Positions 27,244-34,918 of a stretch of DNA of 64,000 nt are shown one piece after another (position 1 is the first letter of the stretch; each line of letters begins with the position of its first letter). The notes under the pieces were generated by a model, which was not told where the DNA came from, searched no databases, and worked only from the letters and a program-made list of their open reading frames with translations. The position numbers and the translations under genes are program-made. Location of the stretch: assembly GCA_947073545.1 (NCBI GenBank), contig CAMTMP010000010.1, forward strand, positions 54,607 through 118,606, written 5' to 3'. The DNA comes from an uncultured bacterium (GTDB lineage: Bacteria; Bacillota; Clostridia; Lachnospirales; Lachnospiraceae).

Positions 27244-27337
27244 GTGTGTCAAGAAAAAATACTTGACGCACCGCTTTTCCTATAGTAAAATGCAAAGGTC
27301 AGCGATTGTCTGTCCCAAACTCGTTGATGCGCCGTCT
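27244..27337 (+). repeat. 94-bp direct repeat, right copy, with the ylxM-ffh promoter
   Basis: Second copy of the 25986-26079 repeat. The promoter TTGACG (27263-27268), 17 nt, TAAAAT (27286-27291) is conserved and should drive ylxM-ffh. The hairpin arms GGTGTGTCAAG/CTTGACGCACC keep pairing although two bases differ from the left copy (A-T in the left copy, G-C here). It follows the methyltransferase stop by 5 nt. Confidence 0.85.
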
Positions 27338-27376
27338 CAAAAGTCTGGGACAAAACAGCGCAGAAGTGGTGGGAGC

Positions 27377-27730
27377 ATGGAAAAGATCGTAGAACAGGGT
27401 TTACTGTATGATTTCTATGGGGAACTGTTGACCGGACACCAACAGGAGATTTACGAGAGCGTTGTGTATGAGAACCTTTCTCTGGGAGAGATCGCGGAGG
27501 CGCAGGGGATCAGCAGGCAGGCGGTGCACGATATTGTGAAACGCTGCGATAAGACGCTTCTTGGATATGAAGAAAAGCTGAAGCTGGTGGAAAGATTTGC
27601 GAGCATCGAGGAAAAGATCGCCCAGATCAACCGCCTTTCCGAGCAGTACGAGAGTGGGGAAATGGCAGATCCGGTGTCCTACGGTTCACAGATCAGGGAG
27701 TTGTCGGCCCGGATTATGCAGGAATTATAG
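27377..27730 (+). CDS. ylxM: YlxM family helix-turn-helix protein
   Basis: Encodes 117 residues, MEKIVEQGLLYDFYGELLTG, with the sigma-70 region 4-like helix-turn-helix NLSLGEIAEAQGISRQAVHDIVKRC. YlxM proteins sit just before ffh in Firmicutes and have been linked to SRP function. The frame runs upstream through the 94-bp repeat, but the ATG at 27377 matches family starts. The ribosome site is weak (GGTGGGAG very close to the ATG), so expression may be modest. Confidence 0.92.
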   Translation: MEKIVEQGLLYDFYGELLTGHQQEIYESVVYENLSLGEIAEAQGISRQAVHDIVKRCDKTLLGYEEKLKLVERFASIEEKIAQINRLSEQYESGEMADPVSYGSQIRELSARIMQEL

Positions 27731-27814
27731 TTTTTGGGGCGGCAGGTTCGTTTCCGTCAAATGGTTTGCTGAAATAGTCGTGTCGCCGTATTTGGCAGAA
27801 AGGCGTAAGATCAG

Positions 27815-29182
27815 ATGGCGTTCGAGAGTCTGACAGATAAACTGCAGAATGTATTTAAGAATCTGAGAAGCAAAGGGCGTCTCACGGAGGAGGATGTCAA
27901 GACTGCGTTAAAAGAGGTTAAGATGGCGCTTCTTGAGGCGGACGTCAACTTCAAGGTAGTCAAACAGTTTGTTAAGTCTGTGGAAGCGCGGGCAGTTGGC
28001 GCAGATGTGTTAAACGGCTTAAATCCGGGGCAGATGGTTATCAAGATCGTGAACGAGGAAATGGTGTCCCTGATGGGGTCCGAAACGACGGAGATCACCA
28101 TGCAGCCGGGAAAGGTGATCACGGTCATTATGATGTGTGGTCTGCAGGGCGCAGGTAAAACCACGACCACGGCGAAGATTGCGGGTAAGCTGAAATTAAA
28201 AGGGAAAAAGCCGCTTCTTGTGGCCTGCGATGTGTATCGCCCCGCAGCGATCAAGCAGTTACAGGTAAACGGAGAAAAGCAGCAGGTTGACGTTTTTTCC
28301 ATGGGGGAAAATCACAAGCCGGTTAACATCGCGAAAGCGGCGATAGAACATGCCCAGAAGAACGGCCACAATGTGGTGATTCTAGATACGGCGGGCCGCC
28401 TTCATATAGATGAAGAAATGATGGCGGAGCTGATCGAGATCAAAGAAAATGTAGCGGTACACCAGACGCTTCTGGTGGTGGACGCCATGACCGGTCAGGA
28501 CGCTGTCAATGTGGCGAAGGAATTTGATGAAAAGGTCGGCGTGGACGGCGTGATTCTGTCAAAGATGGACGGCGATTCTAGAGGCGGTGCGGCGCTTTCC
28601 ATCAAGGCTGTCACAGGGAAACCGATCCTCTTTATCGGTATGGGCGAGAAGCTTTCCGATCTGGAGCAGTTTTACCCGGATCGTATGGCGAACCGGATTC
28701 TGGGTATGGGCGATGTGCTCACCCTGATTGAGAAAGCTCAGCAGAATCTTGACATAGACGAAGACAAAGAAAAAGAAATGGCTGCCCGCATGAAAAAGGG
28801 CAAGTTCGATTTCGAAGACTATCTGGAGAGCATGAAGCAGATGCGTAATATGGGCGGGCTTTCCGGGATTTTAAGTATGATGCCTGGCATGGGCAGCAAA
28901 ATGGCGGATATTGAGTCTGCGGTGGATGAAAAACAGCTTGCCCGCATGGAGGCGATCGTCCTTAGCATGACGCCGCAGGAGCGGCAGAATCCCAAACTGT
29001 TAAATCTCAGCAGGAAAGGGCGCATTGCCAAAGGAGCAGGGGTGGATATTGCGGTGGTTAACCGCTTTATCAAGCAGTTTGAACAGTCGCAGAAAATGAT
29101 GAAACAGATTCCCGGCATGATGGGCGGCAAGAAAGGCCGCGGCATGTTCGGCGGTTTAGGCGGTATGAAATTCCCATTTTAG
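27815..29182 (+). CDS. ffh: signal recognition particle protein Ffh
   Basis: Encodes 455 residues. N domain 1-90; G domain with G1 GLQGAGKTTT (109-118), DTAGRLHIDEEMM and SKMDGDSRGG; methionine-rich M domain from about 320 (MKQMRNMGGLSGILSMMPGM) ending in a glycine/methionine-rich GMMGGKKGRGMFGGLGG tail. It binds signal sequences and 4.5S/SRP RNA and delivers ribosomes to FtsY (15278). It lies 84 nt after ylxM and before rpsP, the conserved Firmicutes order. The start is ATG 27815. Confidence 0.98.
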   Translation: MAFESLTDKLQNVFKNLRSKGRLTEEDVKTALKEVKMALLEADVNFKVVKQFVKSVEARAVGADVLNGLNPGQMVIKIVNEEMVSLMGSETTEITMQPGKVITVIMMCGLQGAGKTTTTAKIAGKLKLKGKKPLLVACDVYRPAAIKQLQVNGEKQQVDVFSMGENHKPVNIAKAAIEHAQKNGHNVVILDTAGRLHIDEEMMAELIEIKENVAVHQTLLVVDAMTGQDAVNVAKEFDEKVGVDGVILSKMDGDSRGGAALSIKAVTGKPILFIGMGEKLSDLEQFYPDRMANRILGMGDVLTLIEKAQQNLDIDEDKEKEMAARMKKGKFDFEDYLESMKQMRNMGGLSGILSMMPGMGSKMADIESAVDEKQLARMEAIVLSMTPQERQNPKLLNLSRKGRIAKGAGVDIAVVNRFIKQFEQSQKMMKQIPGMMGGKKGRGMFGGLGGMKFPF

Positions 29183-29231
29183 GGTTTCAAAATAAAACAA
29201 ACATTTAAATTTTTTACAGGAGGCAGAAGAA

Positions 29232-29477
29232 ATGGCAGTTAAGATCAGATTAAGAAGAATGGGACAGAAGAAGCATCCTTTTTACAGGATTGTGGTAGCG
29301 GATTCCAGATCACCCAGAGACGGCAGATGCATCGCGGAGATCGGTACTTACGATCCCAACACCGATCCCAGCACTTACAAGGTGAATGAGGAAGAGGCCA
29401 AGAAGTGGCTTGCCAACGGCGCACAGCCCACAGAGATCGTGAGCAGAATCTTCAAGACGGTAGGCGTGACAAAATAA
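29232..29477 (+). CDS. rpsP: 30S ribosomal protein S16
   Basis: Encodes 81 residues, [20 protein letters not shown], with the [14 protein letters not shown] motif, a complete S16. The ribosome site ACAGGAGG is 10 nt upstream. Part of the ffh-rpsP-khpA-rimM-trmD-rplS run. Confidence 0.98.
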   Translation: MAVKIRLRRMGQKKHPFYRIVVADSRSPRDGRCIAEIGTYDPNTDPSTYKVNEEEAKKWLANGAQPTEIVSRIFKTVGVTK

Positions 29478-29507
29478 GAGGGCCAAGGTCGCTTTTGGAG
29501 GTGGACT

Positions 29508-29735
29508 ATGAAAGAATTGGTAGAAGTGATCGCAAAGGCTCTTGTGGAAAACCCGGACGAAGTGGTGGTGACCCAGAAGGAGGAAGGTAAGAACATTACC
29601 GTGGAACTCCACGTGTCGCCCTCCGATATGGGTAAGGTTATCGGCAAGCAGGGACGCATCGCGAAGGCGATCCGCTCTGTTGTCAAGGCGGCGTCTTCAA
29701 AAGACAATAAGAGAGTGGATGTAGAGATCATTTGA
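29508..29735 (+). CDS. khpA: KH-domain RNA-binding protein KhpA
   Basis: Encodes 75 residues made of one KH domain with the GxxG loop in VIGKQGRIAKAIRSVVKAA. KhpA (YlqC) binds RNA and, with KhpB, influences cell elongation in other Firmicutes. It stands between rpsP and rimM as usual and is followed by a perfect terminator, so the operon may be split here. TTGGAGGTGG precedes the start. Confidence 0.95.
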   Translation: MKELVEVIAKALVENPDEVVVTQKEEGKNITVELHVSPSDMGKVIGKQGRIAKAIRSVVKAASSKDNKRVDVEII

Positions 29736-29737
29736 CG

Positions 29738-29771
29738 AAAAGGCCCCACGGATTTTCCTGTGGGGCCTTTT
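29738..29771. terminator. terminator between khpA and rimM
   Basis: AAAAGGCCCCAC pairs with GTGGGGCCTTTT over 12 of 12 bases, with a 10-nt loop. The stem itself ends in TTTT. It begins 3 nt after the khpA stop. Confidence 0.85.
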
Positions 29772-29797
29772 ACACGATAAACAGGGAGTAATTGATT

Positions 29798-30316
29798 GTG
29801 GGAACAGAGAGAAATGACGAGTTACAGGTGGGCGTTATCACACAGACCCACGGAATCCGGGGCGAGGTAAAGGTGTTTCCCACCACGGACGACGCGAACC
29901 GCTTTAAAAAGCTGAAAGAGGTCATTCTGGACACGGGGAGAGAGCGTCTTATCATGGAGATCGAGGGCGTCAAATTTTTTAAACAGTTTGTGATCTTAAA
30001 ATTTAAAGGATACGACTCCATCAATGACGTGGAGAAATGGAAACAGGGCAGGCTTCTCGTCACCCGTGACTATGCGGTCAGACTACAGAAAGATGAGTAT
30101 TTTGTGGCGGATATGATCGGTATGCGGGTCGTTACGGATACGGGGGAGGACTTCGGTATTCTGAAAGAGGTGCTGGCAACCGGTGCAAATGACGTCTATG
30201 TGGTGAGCCGGGAGGATGCCGGGGACGTTCTTCTTCCGGCAATCAGAGAGTGCGTGAAAAAGATAGATACGGACGGGCATGTGATGGAAATCCATGTGAT
30301 GGACGGGCTGTTATAA
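29798..30316 (+). CDS. rimM: ribosome maturation factor RimM
   Basis: Encodes 172 residues: an N-terminal barrel (LQVGVITQTHGIRGEVKVFP) and a C-terminal PRC-barrel (FVADMIGMRVVTDTGEDFG, then VLLPAIRECVKKID). RimM helps assemble the head of the 30S subunit by binding S19. GTG 29798 is chosen because GGGAG (29784-29788) is 9 nt upstream; TTG 29792 is too close. Paired with trmD as in most bacteria. Confidence 0.95.
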   Translation: MGTERNDELQVGVITQTHGIRGEVKVFPTTDDANRFKKLKEVILDTGRERLIMEIEGVKFFKQFVILKFKGYDSINDVEKWKQGRLLVTRDYAVRLQKDEYFVADMIGMRVVTDTGEDFGILKEVLATGANDVYVVSREDAGDVLLPAIRECVKKIDTDGHVMEIHVMDGLL

Positions 30317-30386
30317 AGGACAGGATAAGTATGGTGCGTGTGTCTGGCAAAATGACGCGGGCCGAATGATTTTTGGAGGATAGGGA

Positions 30387-31121
30387 ATGGTAAGTTTCCA
30401 TATACTGACACTGTTTCCCGAAATGGTTATGCAAGGGCTTCACACAAGCATTCTCGGCAGGGCGGCGGACCGGGGCGATATATCCATAGAAGCAGTCAAT
30501 ATCCGGGATTTTACGACAAATAAACACGGCAAGGTGGATGATTACACATACGGGGGCGGTGCGGGGATGCTGATGCAGGCGCAGCCTGTCTATGACGCCT
30601 GCCAGGCTGTTGTCAACCGGATTGGCGCAGATAAATCGCGGCGCGTAATCTATGTCACCCCGCAGGGGAAACCGTTTCATCAGGAGATGGCAAAGGAACT
30701 GTCTAAGGAGGAGGAGCTGATCTTTCTCTGTGGGCACTACGAGGGAATCGACGAGCGGGTGCTTGAAGAGATTGTCACGGATGAAATTTCCCTGGGCGAC
30801 TATGTGCTCACGGGAGGCGAACTGGCGGCTATGGTGATGGTTGATGCCATTGCCAGACTGGTGCCGGGGGTTCTGCATAACGGGGAATCCGCGGAAACGG
30901 AGTCCTTTGGGGACGGGCTTTTGGAATATCCACAGTACTCCAGACCGGAGATCTGGCACGGGAAACGGGTGCCGGAGATTCTGCTTTCGGGCGATCACGC
31001 GAAAGTGGATGCGTGGAGGCTGGAACAGGCACTCCTTCGGACAAAGGAGAGAAGGCCGGATCTCTATGAGAAATATAGGGAGACGCATCCGCCGACGGAG
31101 AAAAAGAGGCGGCGGAAGTGA
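30387..31121 (+). CDS. trmD: tRNA (guanine-N1)-methyltransferase TrmD
   Basis: Encodes 244 residues, [18 protein letters not shown], with the SPOUT-fold knot motifs [15 protein letters not shown] and [18 protein letters not shown]. It methylates G37 of tRNAs to prevent frameshifting. TTGGAGGATAGGG supports the ATG. It is followed by a 314-nt region containing a large inverted repeat and the rplS promoter. Confidence 0.97.
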   Translation: MVSFHILTLFPEMVMQGLHTSILGRAADRGDISIEAVNIRDFTTNKHGKVDDYTYGGGAGMLMQAQPVYDACQAVVNRIGADKSRRVIYVTPQGKPFHQEMAKELSKEEELIFLCGHYEGIDERVLEEIVTDEISLGDYVLTGGELAAMVMVDAIARLVPGVLHNGESAETESFGDGLLEYPQYSRPEIWHGKRVPEILLSGDHAKVDAWRLEQALLRTKERRPDLYEKYRETHPPTEKKRRRK

Positions 31122-31145
31122 CGGCGGAAAATCCGGTACGGCTGA

Positions 31146-31302
31146 GGTAACAGTTTAGCCATGCACTATTCCGCGAGTAAAATCGCTCTGTATGCGATTT
31201 TGGGAGTTGTGTAAGCGCCAAAATGCGACTTTGGAGCATTTTGTGTGCATTGTGGTTACTTCGTAACCACGGTGACAGTGAAGCCGAAGGCTGAACTGTT
31301 AC
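31146..31302 (+). repeat. multi-branched intergenic inverted repeat (trmD-rplS)
   Basis: GGTAACAGTTTAGCC (31146-31160) pairs with GGCTGAACTGTTACC (31288-31302), 15 bp with one G-U pair. Inside are three 8-bp hairpins: AAAATCGC/GCGATTTT, CAAAATGC/GCATTTTG and GTGGTTAC/GTAACCAC. This fills most of the 314-nt gene-free stretch 31122-31435. No open frame or U-tract is associated. Confidence 0.75.
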
Positions 31303-31331
31303 CGGCTGAAGGGCAAAATCAAAACAGGGGC

Positions 31332-31360
31332 TTGCATTTGCCCACGTTGTATGGTAAATT
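31332..31360 (+). promoter_or_regulatory. predicted promoter of rplS
   Basis: TTGCAT (31332-31337), 17 nt, TAAATT (31355-31360), with an overlapping alternative -10 TATAAA at 31360. The leader after it contains a GGATG/CATCC hairpin that might be an L19 autoregulatory leader, not verified. Confidence 0.5.
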
Positions 31361-31435
31361 ATAAATGTTGTGAAGAAGGATGGTCCTCTGTTACAGACGT
31401 ATTAAGAACATCCGGAGCATATCAGGAGGAGAATT

Positions 31436-31783
31436 ATGAACGACATCATCAGAGAAATTGAAGCGGCACAGTTAAAAGAGAATCTGAGCGACTTCCATGT
31501 GGGCGATACCGTTAAGGTATACGGCAAGATCAAGGAGGGTAACCGAGAGAGAGTTCAGGTGTTCGAGGGAACTGTTCTGAAGATTCAGGGCGGCGGCAAC
31601 AGAACGACCTTCACGGTGCGTAAGGTATCTAACGGCGTAGGCGTTGAGAAGACATGGCCGATGCACTCCCCCAATGTGGAGAAGGTTGAGGTTGTCAGAA
31701 GAGGTAAGGTGAGACGTGCTAAACTGAATTACCTGAGAGATCGCGTCGGTAAGAAAGCTAAAGTGAAAGAACTGGTTAAATAA
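31436..31783 (+). CDS. rplS: 50S ribosomal protein L19
   Basis: Encodes 115 residues, [20 protein letters not shown], with [19 protein letters not shown] and [19 protein letters not shown], a complete L19 of the 30S-50S interface. AGGAGG lies 8 nt upstream. It has its own predicted promoter and a terminator-like hairpin after it, with large structured repeats on both sides. Confidence 0.98.
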   Translation: MNDIIREIEAAQLKENLSDFHVGDTVKVYGKIKEGNRERVQVFEGTVLKIQGGGNRTTFTVRKVSNGVGVEKTWPMHSPNVEKVEVVRRGKVRRAKLNYLRDRVGKKAKVKELVK

Positions 31784-31800
31784 GCGAAAGTGATGATGGA

Positions 31801-31839
31801 ACAGATACCTCAGAGTAATTCGGGGTATCTGTTTGCTTT
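31801..31839 (+). terminator. terminator-like hairpin after rplS
   Basis: ACAGATACC (31801-31809) pairs with GGTATCTGT (31824-31832), followed by TTGCTTTA. The T-run is broken, so termination may be partial, as expected if lepB is co-transcribed. Confidence 0.6.
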
Positions 31840-31841
31840 AT

Positions 31842-31967
31842 CCGCGATAAGCAGAATCAGAAGACGGAACAGACAGGATACATGCTTGCATGTAAGACTG
31901 TCTGAGACGGCTTATGGTGAGCAACGCGAACGAGAAACGCGAAGCGTTTCGAGTCTGCTTATCGCGG
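31842..31967 (+). repeat. multi-branched intergenic inverted repeat (rplS-lepB)
   Basis: CCGCGATAAGCAGA (31842-31855) pairs perfectly with TCTGCTTATCGCGG (31954-31967), 14 of 14. Inside are CAGACAG/CTGTCTG enclosing ACATGC/GCATGT, and GAAACGC/GCGTTTC. Same architecture as the repeats at 31146 and 37520. A short open frame across it is not considered coding. Confidence 0.8.
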
Positions 31968-31975
31968 GAACGTGG

Positions 31976-32005
31976 GCAGAATCAGAAGACGGAGCAGACA
32001 GGATA
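31976..32005 (+). repeat. 30-bp direct repeat of the left arm of the preceding inverted repeat
   Basis: 31976-32005 repeats 31851-31880 with one mismatch, 125 bp apart. A third fragment, AATCAGAAGACGG, follows at 32005-32017. This looks like a partial duplication of the structured element next to the lepB ribosome site. Confidence 0.8.
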
Positions 32006-32030
32006 ATCAGAAGACGGTGGAGTACAAAGA

Positions 32031-32615
32031 ATGGCGAGAAGAAAGGGCTTAACCTTTTATCAGAAAAAGAAAAGGCTTGATCCGAGACTATTAAAGGATG
32101 CGGTGGAGCTGCTTGTGGGCGGTGCGGTCGCCGTTTTTCTGGCTTTTGTCCTTATCTTTTCCGTGGGGATGCGCACCAGCGTGATCGGTGATTCCATGGA
32201 ACCTGTGCTGCACAACGGACAGGAAATTCTGATGAACCGTATTCTTTACCGCATATCTACGCCGAAACGGGGAGATGTGATTGTCTTTCTGCCAAACGGA
32301 AACAAGAACTCCCATTACTATGTGAAACGCGTTGTGGGGCTTCCGGGAGAGACGGTGCAGATCAGAGAGGGAAGTGTGTACATAGACGGGGTGCTTCTTT
32401 CGGAGGGCGAACAGTTTGACAAGATGATAGACGCAGGTATTGCGCAGAACGAGCTGCTTCTTGCGAGCGATGAATTTTTTGTGCTGGGGGATAACCGCAA
32501 CAGCAGTGAGGACAGCCGTTCGGGCAACATCGGCGCGGTCAGGAAAGACACGATTATCGGCAAGGCGTGGTTCCATATGGGCGCGGAAGACGAGGCCATG
32601 GGGCTGATCGAATAG
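32031..32615 (+). CDS. lepB: signal peptidase I (first copy)
   Basis: Encodes 194 residues: one N-terminal membrane helix (about 25-48), catalytic serine in GDSMEPVLHNG, general-base lysine in YYVKRVVGLPGE, and the GDNRNSSEDSR box. It removes signal peptides outside the membrane. GGTGGAG precedes the ATG. A second type I signal peptidase gene stands on the other side of rbgA; the two proteins clearly differ, so they are paralogues and not a recent duplication. Confidence 0.95.
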   Translation: MARRKGLTFYQKKKRLDPRLLKDAVELLVGGAVAVFLAFVLIFSVGMRTSVIGDSMEPVLHNGQEILMNRILYRISTPKRGDVIVFLPNGNKNSHYYVKRVVGLPGETVQIREGSVYIDGVLLSEGEQFDKMIDAGIAQNELLLASDEFFVLGDNRNSSEDSRSGNIGAVRKDTIIGKAWFHMGAEDEAMGLIE

Positions 32616-32628
32616 AAAGGATTGTGGT

Positions 32629-33504
32629 ATGAATTATCAGTGGTATCCGGGGCACATGACGAAGGCTAAGCGCATGATGCAGGAAAATATCAGTCTGATA
32701 GATCTGGTAATCGAGCTGGTGGATGCGCGTGTTCCGATTTCCAGCAGAAATCCGGATATCGATGAACTGGGAAAGAGCAAATCCCGGTTGATTTTGCTGA
32801 ATAAATCAGATCTGGCAGATCCGGCGGCAAATAAACGCTGGATGGTATATTTTAAGGAGCGCGGCTTTTATGTTCTGGAGGTCAATGCGAAGACGGGGCA
32901 GGGGCTTAAAGCGATCCGGCCTAAGGTGCAGGAGGCGTGCCGGGAGAAGATTGAGAGAGACAGGAAGAGGGGAATCAAGAACCGGCCTGTCAGAGCGATA
33001 GTCGTTGGCATTCCCAATGTGGGAAAATCCACATTTATCAATTCTTTTGCGGGGAAGGCCTGTACAAAGACGGGAAATAAACCGGGTGTAACCAAGGGCA
33101 AGCAGTGGATCAGGCTCGATAAGGAATTGGAGCTATTGGATACGCCGGGTATTTTGTGGCCAAAGTTTGAGAGCGAGGAAGTGGGAAAACGGCTTGCCAT
33201 GATCGGCTCCATGAACGACGAAATTTTGCAGATGACGGAGCTGGCACAGGAATTGCTGGCCTATCTTCTGGATCATTACAGAGAGCCGCTGTTTAACCGC
33301 TATCAGATGGAAGAGACGGAGGAGGCGCTTACGCCCGTACAGGCGCTTGCGCATATTTGTGAGAACCGGAAGTGCTACAAAAAAGGGCAGGAGCCGGATT
33401 ACGAGAAAGCGGCGGCCCTTCTGGTGGATGATTTCAGAAGCGGCCGGATTGGAAGAATTACATTAGAAACGTGTGGGGAAATGCAGGAGGAAGAGCAAAA
33501 GTGA
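32629..33504 (+). CDS. rbgA: ribosome biogenesis GTPase RbgA (YlqF)
   Basis: Encodes 291 residues with circularly permuted GTPase motifs: G4 LNKSD first, then G1 GIPNVGKSTF and G3 LDTPGILWPKF. MNYQWYPGHMTKAKRMM is the conserved N-terminus. RbgA acts late in 50S subunit assembly. The gene lies 13 nt after lepB and overlaps the next lepB by 4 nt. Confidence 0.97.
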   Translation: MNYQWYPGHMTKAKRMMQENISLIDLVIELVDARVPISSRNPDIDELGKSKSRLILLNKSDLADPAANKRWMVYFKERGFYVLEVNAKTGQGLKAIRPKVQEACREKIERDRKRGIKNRPVRAIVVGIPNVGKSTFINSFAGKACTKTGNKPGVTKGKQWIRLDKELELLDTPGILWPKFESEEVGKRLAMIGSMNDEILQMTELAQELLAYLLDHYREPLFNRYQMEETEEALTPVQALAHICENRKCYKKGQEPDYEKAAALLVDDFRSGRIGRITLETCGEMQEEEQK

Positions 33505-34040
33505 AGAAGGTGCTGCGTGAGATTTTAAATACCAGTCTGTATCTGTTGGGCGTCTTGTGTATTGTTTATCTGGTGATTCATTTTGTGGGGCAGAGGACAC
33601 AGGTGCAGGGCAGCTCCATGGAACCGACGCTGAGCACGGAAGATAACCTGATCGTGGACAAATTAACTTACCGTTTTCACGACCCGGAGCGGTATGACAT
33701 TATTGTTTTTCCTTATTTAAAGAAAGAGGAGACTTTCTATATCAAGCGGATTATCGGTCTGCCCGGCGAGACAGTGCAGATTGACGAGGAGGGAAATATC
33801 TATGTGGACGGCGAGGTGCTGGAGGAATCCTACGGCATGGAAGTGATCGCCAATCCGGGCAGGGCGTATGAGCCTGTCAAATTGGGAAAGGACGAATACT
33901 TTGTTCTGGGCGATAACAGAAACAACAGTGTCGACGGCAGGGACCCTTCTGTGGGCAATATCAGGAGAGAGAATATTATTGGCAGGGCGTGGCTGCGGAT
34001 CTGGCCGCTTGACCAGTTTGGGTTTATCAAACACCGTTGA
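33501..34040 (+). CDS. lepB: signal peptidase I (second copy)
   Basis: Encodes 179 residues from GTG 33501, which overlaps the rbgA stop as GTGA. One N-terminal membrane helix (about 9-29), catalytic serine in QGSSMEPTLS, lysine in FYIKRIIGLPGE, and GDNRNNSVDGRD. GGAGG lies 11 nt upstream. The frame is open further upstream inside rbgA but without a ribosome site. It differs from the first copy by a shorter N-terminal tail. Confidence 0.95.
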   Translation: MKKVLREILNTSLYLLGVLCIVYLVIHFVGQRTQVQGSSMEPTLSTEDNLIVDKLTYRFHDPERYDIIVFPYLKKEETFYIKRIIGLPGETVQIDEEGNIYVDGEVLEESYGMEVIANPGRAYEPVKLGKDEYFVLGDNRNNSVDGRDPSVGNIRRENIIGRAWLRIWPLDQFGFIKHR

Positions 34041-34151
34041 CAAGGATGGTTTGTGGGAGCGGAAGGTGGCACAAATTTTCTGATGAGCAATTTTGTGCAA
34101 CAACGCAACAAGTTGAAGTTTAATTTGCATCGCTTCGGAATGGAAGGAAAA

Positions 34152-34916
34152 ATGGCGGAAAATATTAGCATGATCAGGGAAAAAATACAGACGGCGGCTA
34201 TTGAGGAGCTGCCTGTTTTGTTTTCGGCGTATGAGTCGGATGAAAGGGCTGGGGTACAGGCTGAAATTACCAAAGCGAAAAGACGGATTCTTTCGTATGA
34301 AAAAGAGGTAAAGCGGACGGAAGCGCTAAAGCGATACGAGAGAGAATACGCTGCATTTGCCAATATTTGCGGCATTGACGAGGTGGGCAGAGGCCCGCTT
34401 GCCGGACCGGTGGTGGCCGGTGCGGTTATTTTGCCGAAAGATTGTGATATTTTATATATCAATGATTCGAAGAAACTCTCCGAAAAAAAGAGAGAGGAGT
34501 TATATGCGGTCATTATGGAGAAGGCGGTTGCGGTCGGCTTAGGTTACAGCACGCCGGAGCGGATCGATGAGATCAATATTTTACAGGCCACTTACGAAGC
34601 TATGCGGGAGGCCATCGGAAAATTATCGATAACGCCGGACATTTTATTGAATGACGCGGTGACCATACCGGAGATAAGCATACGTCAGGTTCCTATTATT
34701 AAGGGGGACGCCAAGAGCATTTCCATCGGTGCGGCAAGCATTGTGGCGAAGGTGACGAGGGATCGTCTGATGGTGCGGTATGATGAGGTTTACCCGATGT
34801 ATGGGTTTGCCTCCAACAAGGGATACGGGGCGCAGACGCATATTGACGCGCTTAAGACATACGGGCCTTGTCCCATTCACAGGAAATCCTTTATCAAAAA
34901 CTTTTGCGAGGTGTGA
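34152..34916 (+). CDS. rnhB: ribonuclease HII
   Basis: Encodes 254 residues: an N-terminal helical extension of about 70 residues, as in Firmicutes RNase HII, then the catalytic domain starting GIDEVGRGPLAGPVVAGAVI, with DSKKLSEKKRE and SIVAKVTRDRLM. It removes ribonucleotides embedded in DNA. ATG 34152 follows GGAAGG; the open frame extends upstream to 34053 but homologous length argues for this start. Confidence 0.95.
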   Translation: MAENISMIREKIQTAAIEELPVLFSAYESDERAGVQAEITKAKRRILSYEKEVKRTEALKRYEREYAAFANICGIDEVGRGPLAGPVVAGAVILPKDCDILYINDSKKLSEKKREELYAVIMEKAVAVGLGYSTPERIDEINILQATYEAMREAIGKLSITPDILLNDAVTIPEISIRQVPIIKGDAKSISIGAASIVAKVTRDRLMVRYDEVYPMYGFASNKGYGAQTHIDALKTYGPCPIHRKSFIKNFCEV

Positions 34917-34918
34917 AC

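Noticed and set aside
25986..27337. Insertion sequence
   Set aside because: No transposase, no terminal inverted repeats around the gene; direct repeats with a single methyltransferase only.
27263..27376. Upstream extension of YlxM through the 94-bp repeat
   Set aside because: The ATG-like positions overlap the -10 box, so the transcript would not carry them, and the extension is absent from YlxM proteins.
31790..32080. 96-codon open frame between rplS and lepB
   Set aside because: It runs through the terminator hairpin and inverted repeat and overlaps lepB; repeat structure explains it better than coding.
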